From NCBI RefSeq assembly GCF_022180365.1, contig NZ_BQKV01000036.1, forward strand, positions 1 through 59,121: a DNA stretch of 59,121 nucleotides, in the 5' to 3' direction. Both the position numbers and the translations under genes were made by a program. The notes below the pieces were generated by a model that saw only the letters and a list, made by a program, of their open reading frames with translations, had not been told where the DNA came from and made no database searches. Source of the DNA: Faecalibacterium gallinarum (lineage in GTDB: Bacteria > Bacillota > Clostridia > Oscillospirales > Ruminococcaceae). This document shows, piece by piece, positions 27,301 to 36,876 of this stretch (position 1 is its first letter; every line of letters starts with the position of its first letter).

Positions 27301-28506
27301 TTACAGGAAAAATTGATAATAGACAAAACCGCTCAGCGCAATTCCCGCGCAGATCAGGGCTGTGAGAGGCGGAACCCAGCGGATGATGGCCTCGGCCACT
27401 GCGTCCTCCGGTTCGTCGTCGTATTCGTCCTCTTCCACCAGCTCTGCGGCCCGGCGGCTCCGGGGCTCAAAAGGCTCATCGGCATGGGTCCGCCAGTGAA
27501 GCGGTGCAGCCTGGGTATCATCGATGGATGTTTCCTCTACCACAGAGCGAGAACCGCCCAGCACACGGGTGCTGCCCGCCTCTTCTTCCACCGGCTGGGC
27601 CGCTGCGCCCCGCTGCTGACCAGACAGATCAAATGCTCGGGTACCATCCGGGCGGACTTCCTCCACCGGTGCAGAAGGAGCCGTGTAGCCCATAATCCGG
27701 GTGGGTTCCTCCACCGGTGCAGCGGGAGCCGTATATCCCATGATCCGGGTGGGCTCCTCCGCCGGCTGGGCCTGAGCCGGCTTCTGGCGGCCAGTCAGGT
27801 CAAATGCCCGGGTACCATCCGGTTGGGCTTCCTGAACGGGAGCGGTCGGCGCCGCACCCCCGACAACCCGGGTTGCCTCCGGGGCGGGCTCCGGCTGGGG
27901 TTCCGGCTGCTCAGGCTGCATCAGAACGTTCAGGGCGTTCTGAAGCAGGATGCGGTCACAGCCGCACTCGCTGCAATAGACGGTGTCTTCCTCCTTGGGG
28001 TGGAAGGCGCCGCAGGCACAGTACCAGCCATTGTCCAGCACCTGGGGAGCATATTTCAGCCCCTTGCGGCTCATCCGCTGTTCCAGAGCAGCTTCCAGCT
28101 CTGCGGGCAGACGGCGGGGCGCCGGCAGGCGGACCCGCTTGGTCTTCTCCAGCTGCACCACCTGTTTGCCGTGGTAAACCTTTTTCAAGATCACATCCAC
28201 GCTGGTGATGACCTTATCGGTGACAAAGACGGCATCGTCCATCCCGAACAGTTCGCCGGGTTTGACGTCCAGATCCCGATACTGGAAATCCGCCTCGCAG
28301 AGGATGACGCCGCCGGTTCCCTTGCATTTGAACAGGATATCCAGTGCTGTCAGGTTCACCTGAGAAACATTTTTAAAGGTCAGGCAGACGGCGCGATCGC
28401 CGCTGATGCTGCCCTTGAGCAGCTCGACCTGCACAAACTGAACCGGACTGCCCGGGGTGTAATAGTTGGCGCGGGTTTGGGCAATCGGATCAAAGCTTTC
28501 CTCCAC
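27301..28506 (-). CDS. Zinc-ribbon, tail-anchored membrane protein with repeats
   Basis: A 401-residue protein of unknown function. An N-terminal beta-rich domain (about 1-150) is followed by a zinc ribbon (WYCACGAFHPKEEDTVYCSECGCDR split as C-x-C and C-x2-C, near residues 165-185). A Pro/Glu/Ala-rich region then carries imperfect repeats (PTRIMGYTAPAAPVEE twice; PDGTRAFDL twice). One C-terminal membrane segment ends the protein. The start is taken as GTG at 28506 with AAAGGAG at 8 nt, 25 nt after ftsH stops; longer frames overlap ftsH. The repeats contain Thr residues in TR contexts that could be kinase targets, as in FHA partners, but this is speculation. Confidence 0.75.
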   Translation of the reverse strand: MEESFDPIAQTRANYYTPGSPVQFVQVELLKGSISGDRAVCLTFKNVSQVNLTALDILFKCKGTGGVILCEADFQYRDLDVKPGELFGMDDAVFVTDKVITSVDVILKKVYHGKQVVQLEKTKRVRLPAPRRLPAELEAALEQRMSRKGLKYAPQVLDNGWYCACGAFHPKEEDTVYCSECGCDRILLQNALNVLMQPEQPEPQPEPAPEATRVVGGAAPTAPVQEAQPDGTRAFDLTGRQKPAQAQPAEEPTRIMGYTAPAAPVEEPTRIMGYTAPSAPVEEVRPDGTRAFDLSGQQRGAAAQPVEEEAGSTRVLGGSRSVVEETSIDDTQAAPLHWRTHADEPFEPRSRRAAELVEEDEYDDEPEDAVAEAIIRWVPPLTALICAGIALSGFVYYQFFL

Positions 28507-28531
28507 AACACTCACTCCTTTGCTGGTTGAT

Positions 28532-30667
28532 TTATTCGCCGGCGGGCTTTTCCCCGTCTTCCGGCGCGGGGGCCGGGGCGGGTTCCGCCTTTTCCGCAAA
28601 CTCAGCCGTCTCAGCAGGCTCGGCCATCTCCACCGGCTCCACCACGGGCTCGGCCGCAGGCTGGGCAGGGGTTTCGGCCTTGGGGGACTCAGACTCCCGG
28701 GCAGGGAGGGTCTCGCCCTTCATGATGGCGTTGAACTCGGCCTCGTTGAGCTTCTCACGCTCCATCAGAGCATGGGCCAGCGCATGGAGCTGGTCCATGT
28801 GCTCGGTCAGGGTACGGCGGCAGGTCTCATAGGCCTCGTCGATGATATCCCGCATCTCGCTGTCAATCTCGGCGGCAGTGCTCTCGCTGTAGCCCTTGCC
28901 CATACCCAGATCGCGACCCAGGAAGGTCTCCTCCTGGGCGGTGCCGTAGACCACAGGGCCCAGCCGCTCGGAGAAACCGTATTTTGTGATCATCTGGCGG
29001 GCGATGTTGGTGGCCTGCTGCAGGTCATTGGAAGCACCGGTGGAGATATCGTCCAGGATCAGCTGTTCGGCTACGCGGCCGCCCAGACTGGAGACGATAT
29101 CCTCAAACATCTCGCCTTTGGTGACGTAGCTGCGGTCTTTTTCGGGCAGGTACATGGTGTATCCGCCGGCCTGGCCGCGGGGGATAATGGTAATCTCATG
29201 GACGCGGGGGTGATGCTTGCAGTAGAAGCCCGCCACCGCGTGGCCCGCCTCGTGATAGGCGGTGAGCTTTTTCTCTTCGGGGGTGACGATCCGGCTCTTC
29301 TTCTCGGGGCCGGCCATGACCTTCATGGAAGCTTCCTCAATGTCCTCCATGGTGATGGCCTTGCGGTTGCGCCGGGCAGCCAGCAGAGCTGCCTCGTTGA
29401 CCAGGTTCTCCAGGTCGGCGCCGGCAAAACCGGGGGTCCGCTGGGCGATCACCTTGAGGGAGACGTCCGGGGCCAGGGGTTTATTCCGGGTGTGGACCTT
29501 GAGGATCTCCTCGCGGCCCTTGACATCGGGCAGACCTACATAGACCTGACGGTCGAAACGGCCGGGACGGAGCAGAGCTTTATCCAGGATATCGGCCCGG
29601 TTGGTGGCCGCGATGACGATAACGCCGTCGTTGGCCTGGAAGCCGTCCATCTCCACCAGCAGCTGGTTCAGAGTCTGCTCGCGCTCGTCGTGGCCGCCGC
29701 CCAAACCGGCGCCGCGCTGGCGGCCCACCGCGTCGATCTCATCGATGAACACGATGCAGGGCATGGTCTTTTTGGCCTTGTCGAACAGGTCGCGGACACG
29801 GGAAGCGCCCACGCCGACGTACATTTCCACGAAATCGGAACCCGAAATGGAGTAGAAGGGCACCCCTGCCTCGCCGGCGCAGGCGCGGGCCAGCAGGGTT
29901 TTACCGGTGCCCGGAGGGCCCACCAGCAGAACGCCGTGGGGAATCCGGGCGCCCAGGGAGTTGAATTTGTTGGGGCTCTTGAGGAACTCCACCACCTCTT
30001 GCAGTTCCTCTTTTTCCTCGTCCTCGCCCGCGACATCGGCAAAGGTGGCGGTCTTTTGGTTCTCGGACTCGTCCTTGACCTTGGCGCGGCCCACATTCAT
30101 AATGTTGCCGCCTGCGCCGCCGCCCCGGAGCATGGAGAACAGGATGAAGCCGGTGCAGCCCAGCATGGCCAGGTAGAACAGGATCTCCATCCAGGGGATG
30201 GTTTCTTTGAGGGCCACATAGTCATAGACCATCGGGGCGTCGGGGTTGGCCTCGTTGTACGCCTCGATGTAGCCGGTCACGTTCTCCACGAACATGGCGG
30301 CATAGGGCAGCTGGTAGCGCACCGTGACGGTGCCGTCCTCTTCTTCCTGGACGACGTCGCCGGTCTGGCTGGGGGCCAGCATGCCGGAGAGCAGCCCGCC
30401 GGTGCTCTCGGTGGTGGACTGGTCGGTCTCGCCGGGCAAGGGCAGGTCGCCTTCTTTGATCTTCATGGTGATTACGCCGGTATTCCGGTCCAGCGTAAAC
30501 TCGGTCACCTGCAGGTGCTCGAAGTAGTTGACCACCGTGGAATAGGTCATGGACGAGCTGGCTGAGCTGGTGGAAGTACCCAGCATGGACCAGATCATCA
30601 GCACGGCGGCCAGCGCCAGGGCCAGCACCAGCGGGTTAAAACGCGGTCTTTTCGGTTGCAAAAACAA
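28532..30667 (-). CDS. ftsH: ATP-dependent zinc metalloprotease FtsH
   Basis: A 711-residue membrane AAA+ protease that degrades damaged and regulatory membrane and cytoplasmic proteins. Two transmembrane segments (about 11-29 and 158-180) enclose an extracellular domain. Walker A GPPGTGKT is at 250-257, the SRH with RPGRFDR near 367-373, and the zinc site HEAGH at 472-476. The C-terminal 80 residues are Glu/Pro/Ala-rich. The start appears to be TTG at 30667, just after GGGAG. It follows hpt by 61 nt, the common tilS-hpt-ftsH order of Firmicutes. Confidence 0.97.
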   Translation of the reverse strand: MFLQPKRPRFNPLVLALALAAVLMIWSMLGTSTSSASSSMTYSTVVNYFEHLQVTEFTLDRNTGVITMKIKEGDLPLPGETDQSTTESTGGLLSGMLAPSQTGDVVQEEEDGTVTVRYQLPYAAMFVENVTGYIEAYNEANPDAPMVYDYVALKETIPWMEILFYLAMLGCTGFILFSMLRGGGAGGNIMNVGRAKVKDESENQKTATFADVAGEDEEKEELQEVVEFLKSPNKFNSLGARIPHGVLLVGPPGTGKTLLARACAGEAGVPFYSISGSDFVEMYVGVGASRVRDLFDKAKKTMPCIVFIDEIDAVGRQRGAGLGGGHDEREQTLNQLLVEMDGFQANDGVIVIAATNRADILDKALLRPGRFDRQVYVGLPDVKGREEILKVHTRNKPLAPDVSLKVIAQRTPGFAGADLENLVNEAALLAARRNRKAITMEDIEEASMKVMAGPEKKSRIVTPEEKKLTAYHEAGHAVAGFYCKHHPRVHEITIIPRGQAGGYTMYLPEKDRSYVTKGEMFEDIVSSLGGRVAEQLILDDISTGASNDLQQATNIARQMITKYGFSERLGPVVYGTAQEETFLGRDLGMGKGYSESTAAEIDSEMRDIIDEAYETCRRTLTEHMDQLHALAHALMEREKLNEAEFNAIMKGETLPARESESPKAETPAQPAAEPVVEPVEMAEPAETAEFAEKAEPAPAPAPEDGEKPAGE

Positions 30668-30728
30668 TCAACTCCCGTTCTGCTTCTGACGAAGCGATTC
30701 TATGGTTCAAACTCTCTGTGCGGTTGGC

Positions 30729-31280
30729 TCATGCCCGCTCGTAGACATGGGGCTTGAGCACGCCCACATAGGGCAGATTGCGGTATTTCTCGTTGTAGTC
30801 CAGGCCATAGCCCACCACAAACTCGTCCGGCACCTGGAAGCCCTCGTAATCGGGCTGGATGTCGGCCTTGCGGCGGGTGGGTTTATCCAGGATGGCGCAG
30901 ATCTTCACCGAGCTGGGGTTGCGCATCTTGAGCATGGGCACCAGGTTGGAGAGGGTGACGCCGGTGTCCAGAATATCCTCCACAATCAGCACGTCCTTGC
31001 CGGTGAGGTCGGCATCCAGGTCCTTGACGATCTTGACCAGACCGGTGGTCTGGGTGTTGGTGCCGCCGTAGCTGGACACCACCATGAAATCGATGCTGCA
31101 CGGAATGGTCACCGCCCGCATCAGATCCGCCATAAAGACCACCGCACCCTTGAGGATGGAAACCAGCAGCAGGTTTTTGCCCGCATAGTCGCGGCTGATC
31201 TGAGCGCCCAGATCGGCCACCTTGGCCTTGAGCTCTTCCTCAGTGACCAGAACGTTCTTGATATCGTCGTGCATACTCAT
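30729..31280 (-). CDS. hpt: Hypoxanthine phosphoribosyltransferase
   Basis: A 183-residue purine salvage enzyme that converts hypoxanthine or guanine and PRPP to IMP or GMP. The PRPP motif VLIVEDILDTGVTL is at 97-110, the flexible-loop SSYGGT at 69-74 and the purine-binding FVVGYGLDYNEKYRNLPYVG, split in two parts, near the end. It lies 3 nt after tilS and before ftsH, as in Bacillus. An alternative start at the second Met (residue 3) cannot be excluded. Confidence 0.96.
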   Translation of the reverse strand: MSMHDDIKNVLVTEEELKAKVADLGAQISRDYAGKNLLLVSILKGAVVFMADLMRAVTIPCSIDFMVVSSYGGTNTQTTGLVKIVKDLDADLTGKDVLIVEDILDTGVTLSNLVPMLKMRNPSSVKICAILDKPTRRKADIQPDYEGFQVPDEFVVGYGLDYNEKYRNLPYVGVLKPHVYERA

Positions 31281-31283
31281 GAT

Positions 31284-32723
31284 TCAAACTTCCTCTCTTT
31301 TTTCCGGTTCCAGCAGCAGGATGGTGCCGCCGGTTTCATCGGGGGCCAGCCCATCCGCAAAGCCCGCGCCATAGACCCAAAGGATCTCACTGCCGTCCGC
31401 CAGCAGGGGCAGCCGGTCCCGCTCCTCGGAGGGGATCGCCGCTTCGTTCATCCATTTGCGCAGGCTCTTGCGGACGCCGCGCCCAGCCGGCCGGAAGAAG
31501 TCGCCCGGCCGGCGGCTGCGCACAACAAGCGCAGGATGCAACATGGTTATTCTAGCATAATCTGCCTGATTTTTTAAGTCTTTTTTATGAACGACCTGTG
31601 TTTTTTCTTGAAAAGTCGGCTCGAAAAGCCGCGTGTGAAGCCGATATCCCCCCGGCAGAGGGTATTCGGCCTGCCGGGCGGGGTCAAAGGGGACGCACCA
31701 GCCCGGTTCGGGCGGCATTTCTGCCCGCCGGGGGCGGGCCTTTTCCAGCCAGAAAAGCCCCCGCTCCGCCCGGGCCCGCACCTCTGGCCGCAGCTGCACC
31801 GCGCCGCTGCCCCGCTCCACCAGGCCGCAGAGCAGACGGATGTATTTTTCTTCCGGGTCCCGCACCGAGGCCGTCAGTCGGTGGATCGCCGCCTCTAGTA
31901 TCAGAGGGTCCGCCTGCCGGAGAACTTCCAGACGGTAAGCCTCCGCCCCCGGCAAAGCGCCCGGCGCCAACGCCCCGGCCAAAAGCCGCCGGGCTTCCCG
32001 GGCGAAATAGGCGTCGGCCCGGGCGGCCTTCTCACAGAAGCGGGCCAGATTTTCCTCCGCCGCCCCGTTTGCCGACCGCAGGGCAGGCAAAGCGTAGCGG
32101 CGCAGGCGATTGCGGGCGTAGGCATCGGTCAGATTGGTCTCGTCGGTGACCCACCCTTGCCCCACCGCCTGACAATAGGCCTCGGTCTGGGCCCGGGTCA
32201 GGCAGAGGAGCGGCCGGGCGTAGAAATCCCGGGCCGGGCGGATCCCCGCCGCCCCGTGGAGCCCGGCCCCCCGGGCCAGCCGGAACAAGAGGGTCTCGGC
32301 CTGGTCGGTAACAGTATGGGCCGTCGTCACCCAATCTATCCCCTCAGCGTGGAGGGTTTCAAAGCAGCGATACCGCAGGGCCCGGGCCCAGTCCTCCCCG
32401 GGGTGGGGCGGGATGGGCCCCAGCTCGGCAGCCCGGAAAACCCGCAGCTCCACCCCGAGATCCGCGCAGACCGCCCGGACGAAAGCTTCGTCCCGGTCGG
32501 CGGCAGCGCCCCGCAGACCGTGGTTGATATGGCAGGCGGTCAGTTCCAGCCCCAAATCCGCCCGCAGCGCCCAGAGCAGCCGCAGAAGAGCCATGCTGTC
32601 GGCCCCGCCCGAGACCGCCGCCGCCACCCGCAGGGGGCCGTTTTTTTCCCCGTGCAGAAAAAGCCCGGCCTGCCTGCAAAATGCAAGGACCTGGGCTTCG
32701 ATCCGGCTGGGGGAAAAATCCAT
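31284..32723 (-). CDS. tilS: tRNA(Ile)-lysidine synthase
   Basis: A 479-residue PP-loop ATPase that converts cytidine-34 of tRNA-Ile(CAU) to lysidine. The PP-loop SGGADS is at 38-43, and HINHGLRG and TTAHTVTDQAET follow in order. The C-terminal substrate-binding domain is present (RRPGDFFRPAGRG, KSLRKWMNEA). The ATG at 32723 is preferred (GAGGGG 7 nt upstream); another ATG at 32738 overlaps the dnaB stop as ATGA. Either way it is coupled to dnaB. Very GC-rich. Confidence 0.94.
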   Translation of the reverse strand: MDFSPSRIEAQVLAFCRQAGLFLHGEKNGPLRVAAAVSGGADSMALLRLLWALRADLGLELTACHINHGLRGAAADRDEAFVRAVCADLGVELRVFRAAELGPIPPHPGEDWARALRYRCFETLHAEGIDWVTTAHTVTDQAETLLFRLARGAGLHGAAGIRPARDFYARPLLCLTRAQTEAYCQAVGQGWVTDETNLTDAYARNRLRRYALPALRSANGAAEENLARFCEKAARADAYFAREARRLLAGALAPGALPGAEAYRLEVLRQADPLILEAAIHRLTASVRDPEEKYIRLLCGLVERGSGAVQLRPEVRARAERGLFWLEKARPRRAEMPPEPGWCVPFDPARQAEYPLPGGYRLHTRLFEPTFQEKTQVVHKKDLKNQADYARITMLHPALVVRSRRPGDFFRPAGRGVRKSLRKWMNEAAIPSEERDRLPLLADGSEILWVYGAGFADGLAPDETGGTILLLEPEKREEV

Positions 32724-32734
32724 CCTCCCGCCCC

Positions 32735-34138
32735 TCATCCGCGCTTGAAGTCCACATCCATAAAGCGGGTGTGGGCGCCGTCCCATCCCAGCGGGACAGT
32801 GCTGGTCTCGCCGTGGCGGTTCTTGGCCACAATGCACTCGGCGGTGTCGGCGTCCACCTCGGCGCCGTCCTGCTGCTGGCTGGAATAGTACGCCTCGCGG
32901 TAGAGGAACAGAACGCAGTCGGCGTCCTGCTCGATGGAACCGGAGTCACGCAGGTCGGACAGCTGGGGCCGGTGGCCGGAGCTGTTGCCCTGTTTTTCCA
33001 CCGCACGGGAGAGCTGGCTCAGGGCGATGATGGGGACGTTCATCTCTTTGGCCATGATCTTAAGGTTTCGGGTGATGGAGCTGATCTCCTGCACCCGGTT
33101 CTCGCTCCGCTGGCCGGAGGTCATTAGCTGGAGATAGTCGATGACGATCAACCCAATATTGGGCCGGCGGGGGTCCTGATTGACCCGGCGGATCTTGGCT
33201 TTCATCTCAGCGATGGTGATGCCCGAGGTGTCGTCCATGTAGATGGGGGCATCGTGGAGCTTTTCGGTGGCCAGGGCCAGATACTCCCAGTCCCCTGCCT
33301 TGAGAGCGCCGGTCCGGAACGCCTGGCTGTCGATGCCCGCCTCCGCCGAGAGAATACGGTTGGTCAGCTGCTCCTTGGTCATTTCCAGGCTGAAGATGGC
33401 CACCGGGATCTTCTCCCGCATGGCCACGCGAGTGGCAATGTTCAGGGCAAAACTGGTTTTGCCCATACCGGGGCGGGCCGCCAGAATAATCAAATCGCCC
33501 CGGCCCAGGCCGGTGAGGACCGTGTCCAGCAGCCGGAACCCGGTGGGAATCCCTTTGTATTTATCTGCATCCGGGCCGCTGATTTTTTGCAGGTTGGTCA
33601 AGGTCTCCACCATGCTGGAAGCCAGCGGGGTCAGGGCGCTGGAATCCCGGCCGGAGCGAATCTCATAGATCTTCTGCTCGGCATTTTCCAGCAAGAGATC
33701 GGCGTCCGGCTCATCGCCCGCGTTTTCCAGGATATCCTTGGCCACCCCCATCAGCTGGCGGACCAGATACTTCTCCTGGACGATCTTGGCGTAAGCTTTG
33801 ACGTTGGAGATGCTGGGCACCGTCTCGGCCAGGCCGGTCAGGTAAACCTTGGCCTCGTCGGCGCTGCTGAAAGCGCCATCCGAGATGACGGCATCCAGCA
33901 GGGTGACGAAGTCGATGGTCTGGTCGCTGGTGAACAGCCGGAGCATCTCGGTGTAGATCCGCCCGTTCTGCCGGGTGTAGAACATCTCCGGCCGGAGGAT
34001 CTCCACCAGCTCGGTGAGGGTCTCGGGCTGGAGCAGCACCGCGCCCAGGACGCTCTGCTCCGCCTGCATGCTGTAAGGCAGGCTGATGCCCACGCTCTCG
34101 AGATTCAGTTCATTGGAATACCGGCGTTCCGACGGCAT
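32735..34138 (-). CDS. dnaB: Replicative DNA helicase DnaB
   Basis: A 467-residue hexameric helicase that unwinds DNA at the fork. An N-terminal helical domain (about 20-125, beginning PYSMQAEQSVLGA) is joined to a RecA-like C-terminal domain with Walker A ARPGMGKTSF (221-230) and Walker B LIVIDYLQLM. The ATG at 34138 has GGAGG at 7-8 nt; a longer frame is open but lacks similarity. It follows rplI across a terminator, matching the gdpP-rplI-dnaB order of Firmicutes. Confidence 0.96.
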   Translation of the reverse strand: MPSERRYSNELNLESVGISLPYSMQAEQSVLGAVLLQPETLTELVEILRPEMFYTRQNGRIYTEMLRLFTSDQTIDFVTLLDAVISDGAFSSADEAKVYLTGLAETVPSISNVKAYAKIVQEKYLVRQLMGVAKDILENAGDEPDADLLLENAEQKIYEIRSGRDSSALTPLASSMVETLTNLQKISGPDADKYKGIPTGFRLLDTVLTGLGRGDLIILAARPGMGKTSFALNIATRVAMREKIPVAIFSLEMTKEQLTNRILSAEAGIDSQAFRTGALKAGDWEYLALATEKLHDAPIYMDDTSGITIAEMKAKIRRVNQDPRRPNIGLIVIDYLQLMTSGQRSENRVQEISSITRNLKIMAKEMNVPIIALSQLSRAVEKQGNSSGHRPQLSDLRDSGSIEQDADCVLFLYREAYYSSQQQDGAEVDADTAECIVAKNRHGETSTVPLGWDGAHTRFMDVDFKRG

Positions 34139-34197
34139 AGGGTTCCTCCTTCCGCCGCCCGGGGCGGCTGTCTTGGCCCCCAAATCAGGGCCCGGAC

Positions 34198-34225
34198 AAA
34201 AAACGCCCCCTGGCGAGAGGGGGCG
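34198..34225 (-). terminator. Terminator between rplI and dnaB
   Basis: Read leftward: CGCCCCCT-CTCGCC-AGGGGGCG followed by six T residues, 26 nt past rplI. It should give rplI more transcript than dnaB. Confidence 0.85.
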
Positions 34226-34250
34226 CCGAAATTACTCTTTTGGGCCCGGA

Positions 34251-34706
34251 TCAGGCGGGCTCCACTTCCACGTTGACCTTAAAGCTGGCCACAACGCCAA
34301 CGTACAGCCGGACTTTGCCGTTGTAGACGCCGGCTTCCTTGATGTCCCGGGTCTCCAGCTCCACCTTCTTTTTGTCGATGGTGGTGCCGGTCAGCTCGCT
34401 GAGTGCAGCGGCGACTTCCTTGCCGGTGACTTTGCCGAACAGACGGCCGGATGCGCCGCCCTTGGTCTTGACGGTGACCGTCTTATCGTTGATCTTGGCA
34501 GCCAGCGCCTGGGCGGCAGCCACATTCTCTGCCTCGTGGAAGTCGGCGGCAGCCTCCTTGCTGCGGGCGATGTTCAGCGCGCTGGCGTCCGCCACAGCGG
34601 CCAGCTTGCGCGGGAACAAAAAGTTGCGGGCGTAGCCGTCCGAAACCTCGTGGATCTCATCCTTCTTGCCGATGCCCTTGACATCCTGCTTCAAAATAAC
34701 CTTCAT
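34251..34706 (-). CDS. rplI: 50S ribosomal protein L9
   Basis: A 151-residue ribosomal protein. The N-terminal rRNA-binding domain is typical ([31 protein letters not shown]), followed by the long central helix and the C-terminal domain ([24 protein letters not shown]). The ATG at 34706 has GAGGGA upstream. Own promoter TTGCCC/TATACT lies about 60 nt ahead and a strong terminator follows, so this gene can be expressed separately within the gdpP-rplI-dnaB cluster. Confidence 0.97.
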   Translation of the reverse strand: MKVILKQDVKGIGKKDEIHEVSDGYARNFLFPRKLAAVADASALNIARSKEAAADFHEAENVAAAQALAAKINDKTVTVKTKGGASGRLFGKVTGKEVAAALSELTGTTIDKKKVELETRDIKEAGVYNGKVRLYVGVVASFKVNVEVEPA

Positions 34707-34767
34707 CGCTTTATCCCTCGTTTCCGTCCGGGGTGCTGTCTGGGCAGCCCCGGCATAATCTCTGTTT

Positions 34768-34796
34768 AGTATACCGCATCCGTATGAATTGGGCAA
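34768..34796 (-). promoter_or_regulatory. Internal promoter ahead of rplI
   Basis: Read leftward: TTGCCC, 17-nt spacer, TATACT, in the gap between gdpP and rplI. Confidence 0.7.
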
Positions 34797-34812
34797 TAGC
34801 GTATTTCCGCCC

Positions 34813-36804
34813 TTAGGCCTTGGTGCCGGGGACGGAGCTGCCCTTCTTCTGGGCGGCCCGGTAGAGGTCGATGGCCGCATAGAGCCGGACCCGGGCCTCC
34901 TCGGGGGTGGTGTGCTTGAGCTGGGCCGCCGCCATGGTCTGGTGGCCGCCGCCGCCCAAAGCTTCCATAATCACCTGGACGTTCACCTGGCCCATACTGC
35001 GGGCCGAGATATTCACCCCGCTGCCCGACTGGACCGCCACAAAGCTGGCCTGCACTCCCTGAATGGTGAGCAGGTCGTTGGCGGCCTGGGGCACCGCCAC
35101 CCGGGCCTCGGGGGGCAGCTCGCCGCAGACCGAGACAGCACAGCTCTTGTACATCTGGGCCGCGGCCACCAGATCGGCCTTGGCCTTGTATTCCACCATG
35201 CTCACATCGAACAGGGCCCGGACCCGCTCGGTCTCCGCGCCGTAGCGCCGCAGGGCCGCCGCCGCCTCGAAGGTGCGCACGCCGGTGTGGAGGGTGAAGT
35301 CCCGGGTATCCAGCATAATGCCGGAGAGCAGGCCCTCGGCCTCCACCCGGCTGGGCTTATCCTCCCGGCTGCCCACATATTGCAGCAGCTCGGTCACCAG
35401 CTCGCTGGTGGAAGAGGCGTAGGGCTCGTGACAGACCAGTACCGGATCTTTGATATAGCCCACGCCCTTGCGGTGATGGTCGATGACCGCCACCTTGCCG
35501 CACCGCTCCAGAATTTCCTTGCTCTCCACCAGGTTCACCTGGTATGTATCCACCACGATACAGAGAGTGCTCTTGGTGATGATGCTCAACGCGCCCTTGG
35601 GATCGATAAAGTCCTTTTCCTGCCCGGCCTCAATCAGCGCGTCGATGAGGCTGGCCGCCAGGGTGGCGTCCTGCCGCACTGCGATAACCGCAGGCACATC
35701 GCAGATTTTGCAGATCCGCAGAACACCCTCGGCGGCGCCGATGGCGTCCAGATCGCTCATCCGGTGGCCCATAATCACCACATGGTCGGCCTCTTTGATC
35801 AGGCCCACCAGGGCATCGGCCACAATGCGGCTGCGGACTTTGCTCCGTTTTTCCACGCCGTGGCTTACGCCGCCGTAGAAGGTGAAACCGTCCGGCGTCA
35901 TCTCGGCGGCCTGGTCGCCGCCCCGGCCCTGGGCCATATCCAGGGCCTGGACCGCCATATCCTGGGCCTCGTGGAGGGTGGAGGCCCCCCGGCCGATGCC
36001 GATGGAGATGGAGAGGTTGACGCTGGGGTTCAGAGCCCGGATCTTATCCAGCACGTCGTAGCTGCGCTGGGCGTATTGCTGGAGGTGGCGTTCCTCCACC
36101 ACCGCAATGTAGCGGCCGTTGGCCACCCGGCGCAGAAAACCGGTGCCCCGGCCGATCATCCCCTCCAGGGTACGGTTGATTCCCTCCAGCAGGCGGGCAC
36201 TCTCGCTGTCCAGCATATCGCCGAACACATCGTCGAAGCCATCCACCGAGAAGATCATATACCCCGGGCGGCTGGCCTTATATTCAGCCTCCACCTTCCG
36301 CAGGGCGGTCTCGTCGCTGAGAACCAGAATGGTGAGCGTATCCTCGGTGCCGGAGGCGGCCGAGCTGTGGATCTTCCACATTCCGCCGGCACAGGAGAGC
36401 AGCTGGCCCTCCTCACCCTGGCAGAGGGTCAGATCCAGCCCCGGCAGCACCTTGCTGATCCGGGCGGCCAGAGCGTCCTGCCCGTTCAGCAGATGCTCCC
36501 GAAAAGCATCGTTGTACCACAGCAGGGTGTCCTCGGCCGAGAGCAGGGCCGCCGGCTGGGACAACACACTGAGGGTATATTGGGTTTTGGAATTTTCAAA
36601 CTCGCCGCCAATAATCCAGCGGGAGATCTGGGTGCGCAGCTGGTAGCGGAACAAAAAGACGAAAGCCGTGCAGAGCACCAGCGCCGCCACCGCCACCGGC
36701 CAGAGGGCCGGTTGGGTCACCACCAGCAGAACCGCAAAGGCAAGCCAGAGCAGCCCGAACGCCGCAGTCAAAAGTTCCAAAGTAAATCTGGGTTTCTGTT
36801 TCAT
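34813..36804 (-). CDS. gdpP: Cyclic-di-AMP phosphodiesterase GdpP
   Basis: A 663-residue membrane protein that hydrolyses the second messenger c-di-AMP. Two transmembrane helices (about 9-30 and 36-53) are followed by a PAS-like domain (80-170), a degenerate GGDEF domain (175-300) and the DHH-DHHA1 phosphodiesterase. Metal-binding residues are visible: H347, D351, D353 (GHRMSDLD), D419 (VVDTYQ) and IDHH at 441-444. DHHA1 ends with [12 protein letters not shown]. All catalytic residues appear intact. It lies 72 nt after the RNase J gene and ahead of rplI. Confidence 0.95.
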   Translation of the reverse strand: MKQKPRFTLELLTAAFGLLWLAFAVLLVVTQPALWPVAVAALVLCTAFVFLFRYQLRTQISRWIIGGEFENSKTQYTLSVLSQPAALLSAEDTLLWYNDAFREHLLNGQDALAARISKVLPGLDLTLCQGEEGQLLSCAGGMWKIHSSAASGTEDTLTILVLSDETALRKVEAEYKASRPGYMIFSVDGFDDVFGDMLDSESARLLEGINRTLEGMIGRGTGFLRRVANGRYIAVVEERHLQQYAQRSYDVLDKIRALNPSVNLSISIGIGRGASTLHEAQDMAVQALDMAQGRGGDQAAEMTPDGFTFYGGVSHGVEKRSKVRSRIVADALVGLIKEADHVVIMGHRMSDLDAIGAAEGVLRICKICDVPAVIAVRQDATLAASLIDALIEAGQEKDFIDPKGALSIITKSTLCIVVDTYQVNLVESKEILERCGKVAVIDHHRKGVGYIKDPVLVCHEPYASSTSELVTELLQYVGSREDKPSRVEAEGLLSGIMLDTRDFTLHTGVRTFEAAAALRRYGAETERVRALFDVSMVEYKAKADLVAAAQMYKSCAVSVCGELPPEARVAVPQAANDLLTIQGVQASFVAVQSGSGVNISARSMGQVNVQVIMEALGGGGHQTMAAAQLKHTTPEEARVRLYAAIDLYRAAQKKGSSVPGTKA

Positions 36805-36876
36805 GATTTCTGTCTCCCCGGAAGGGTTTTGGCGGGCAGGGCCGGAGCCTTACCCGCCGGGAGGGGGCGCAGCGCG

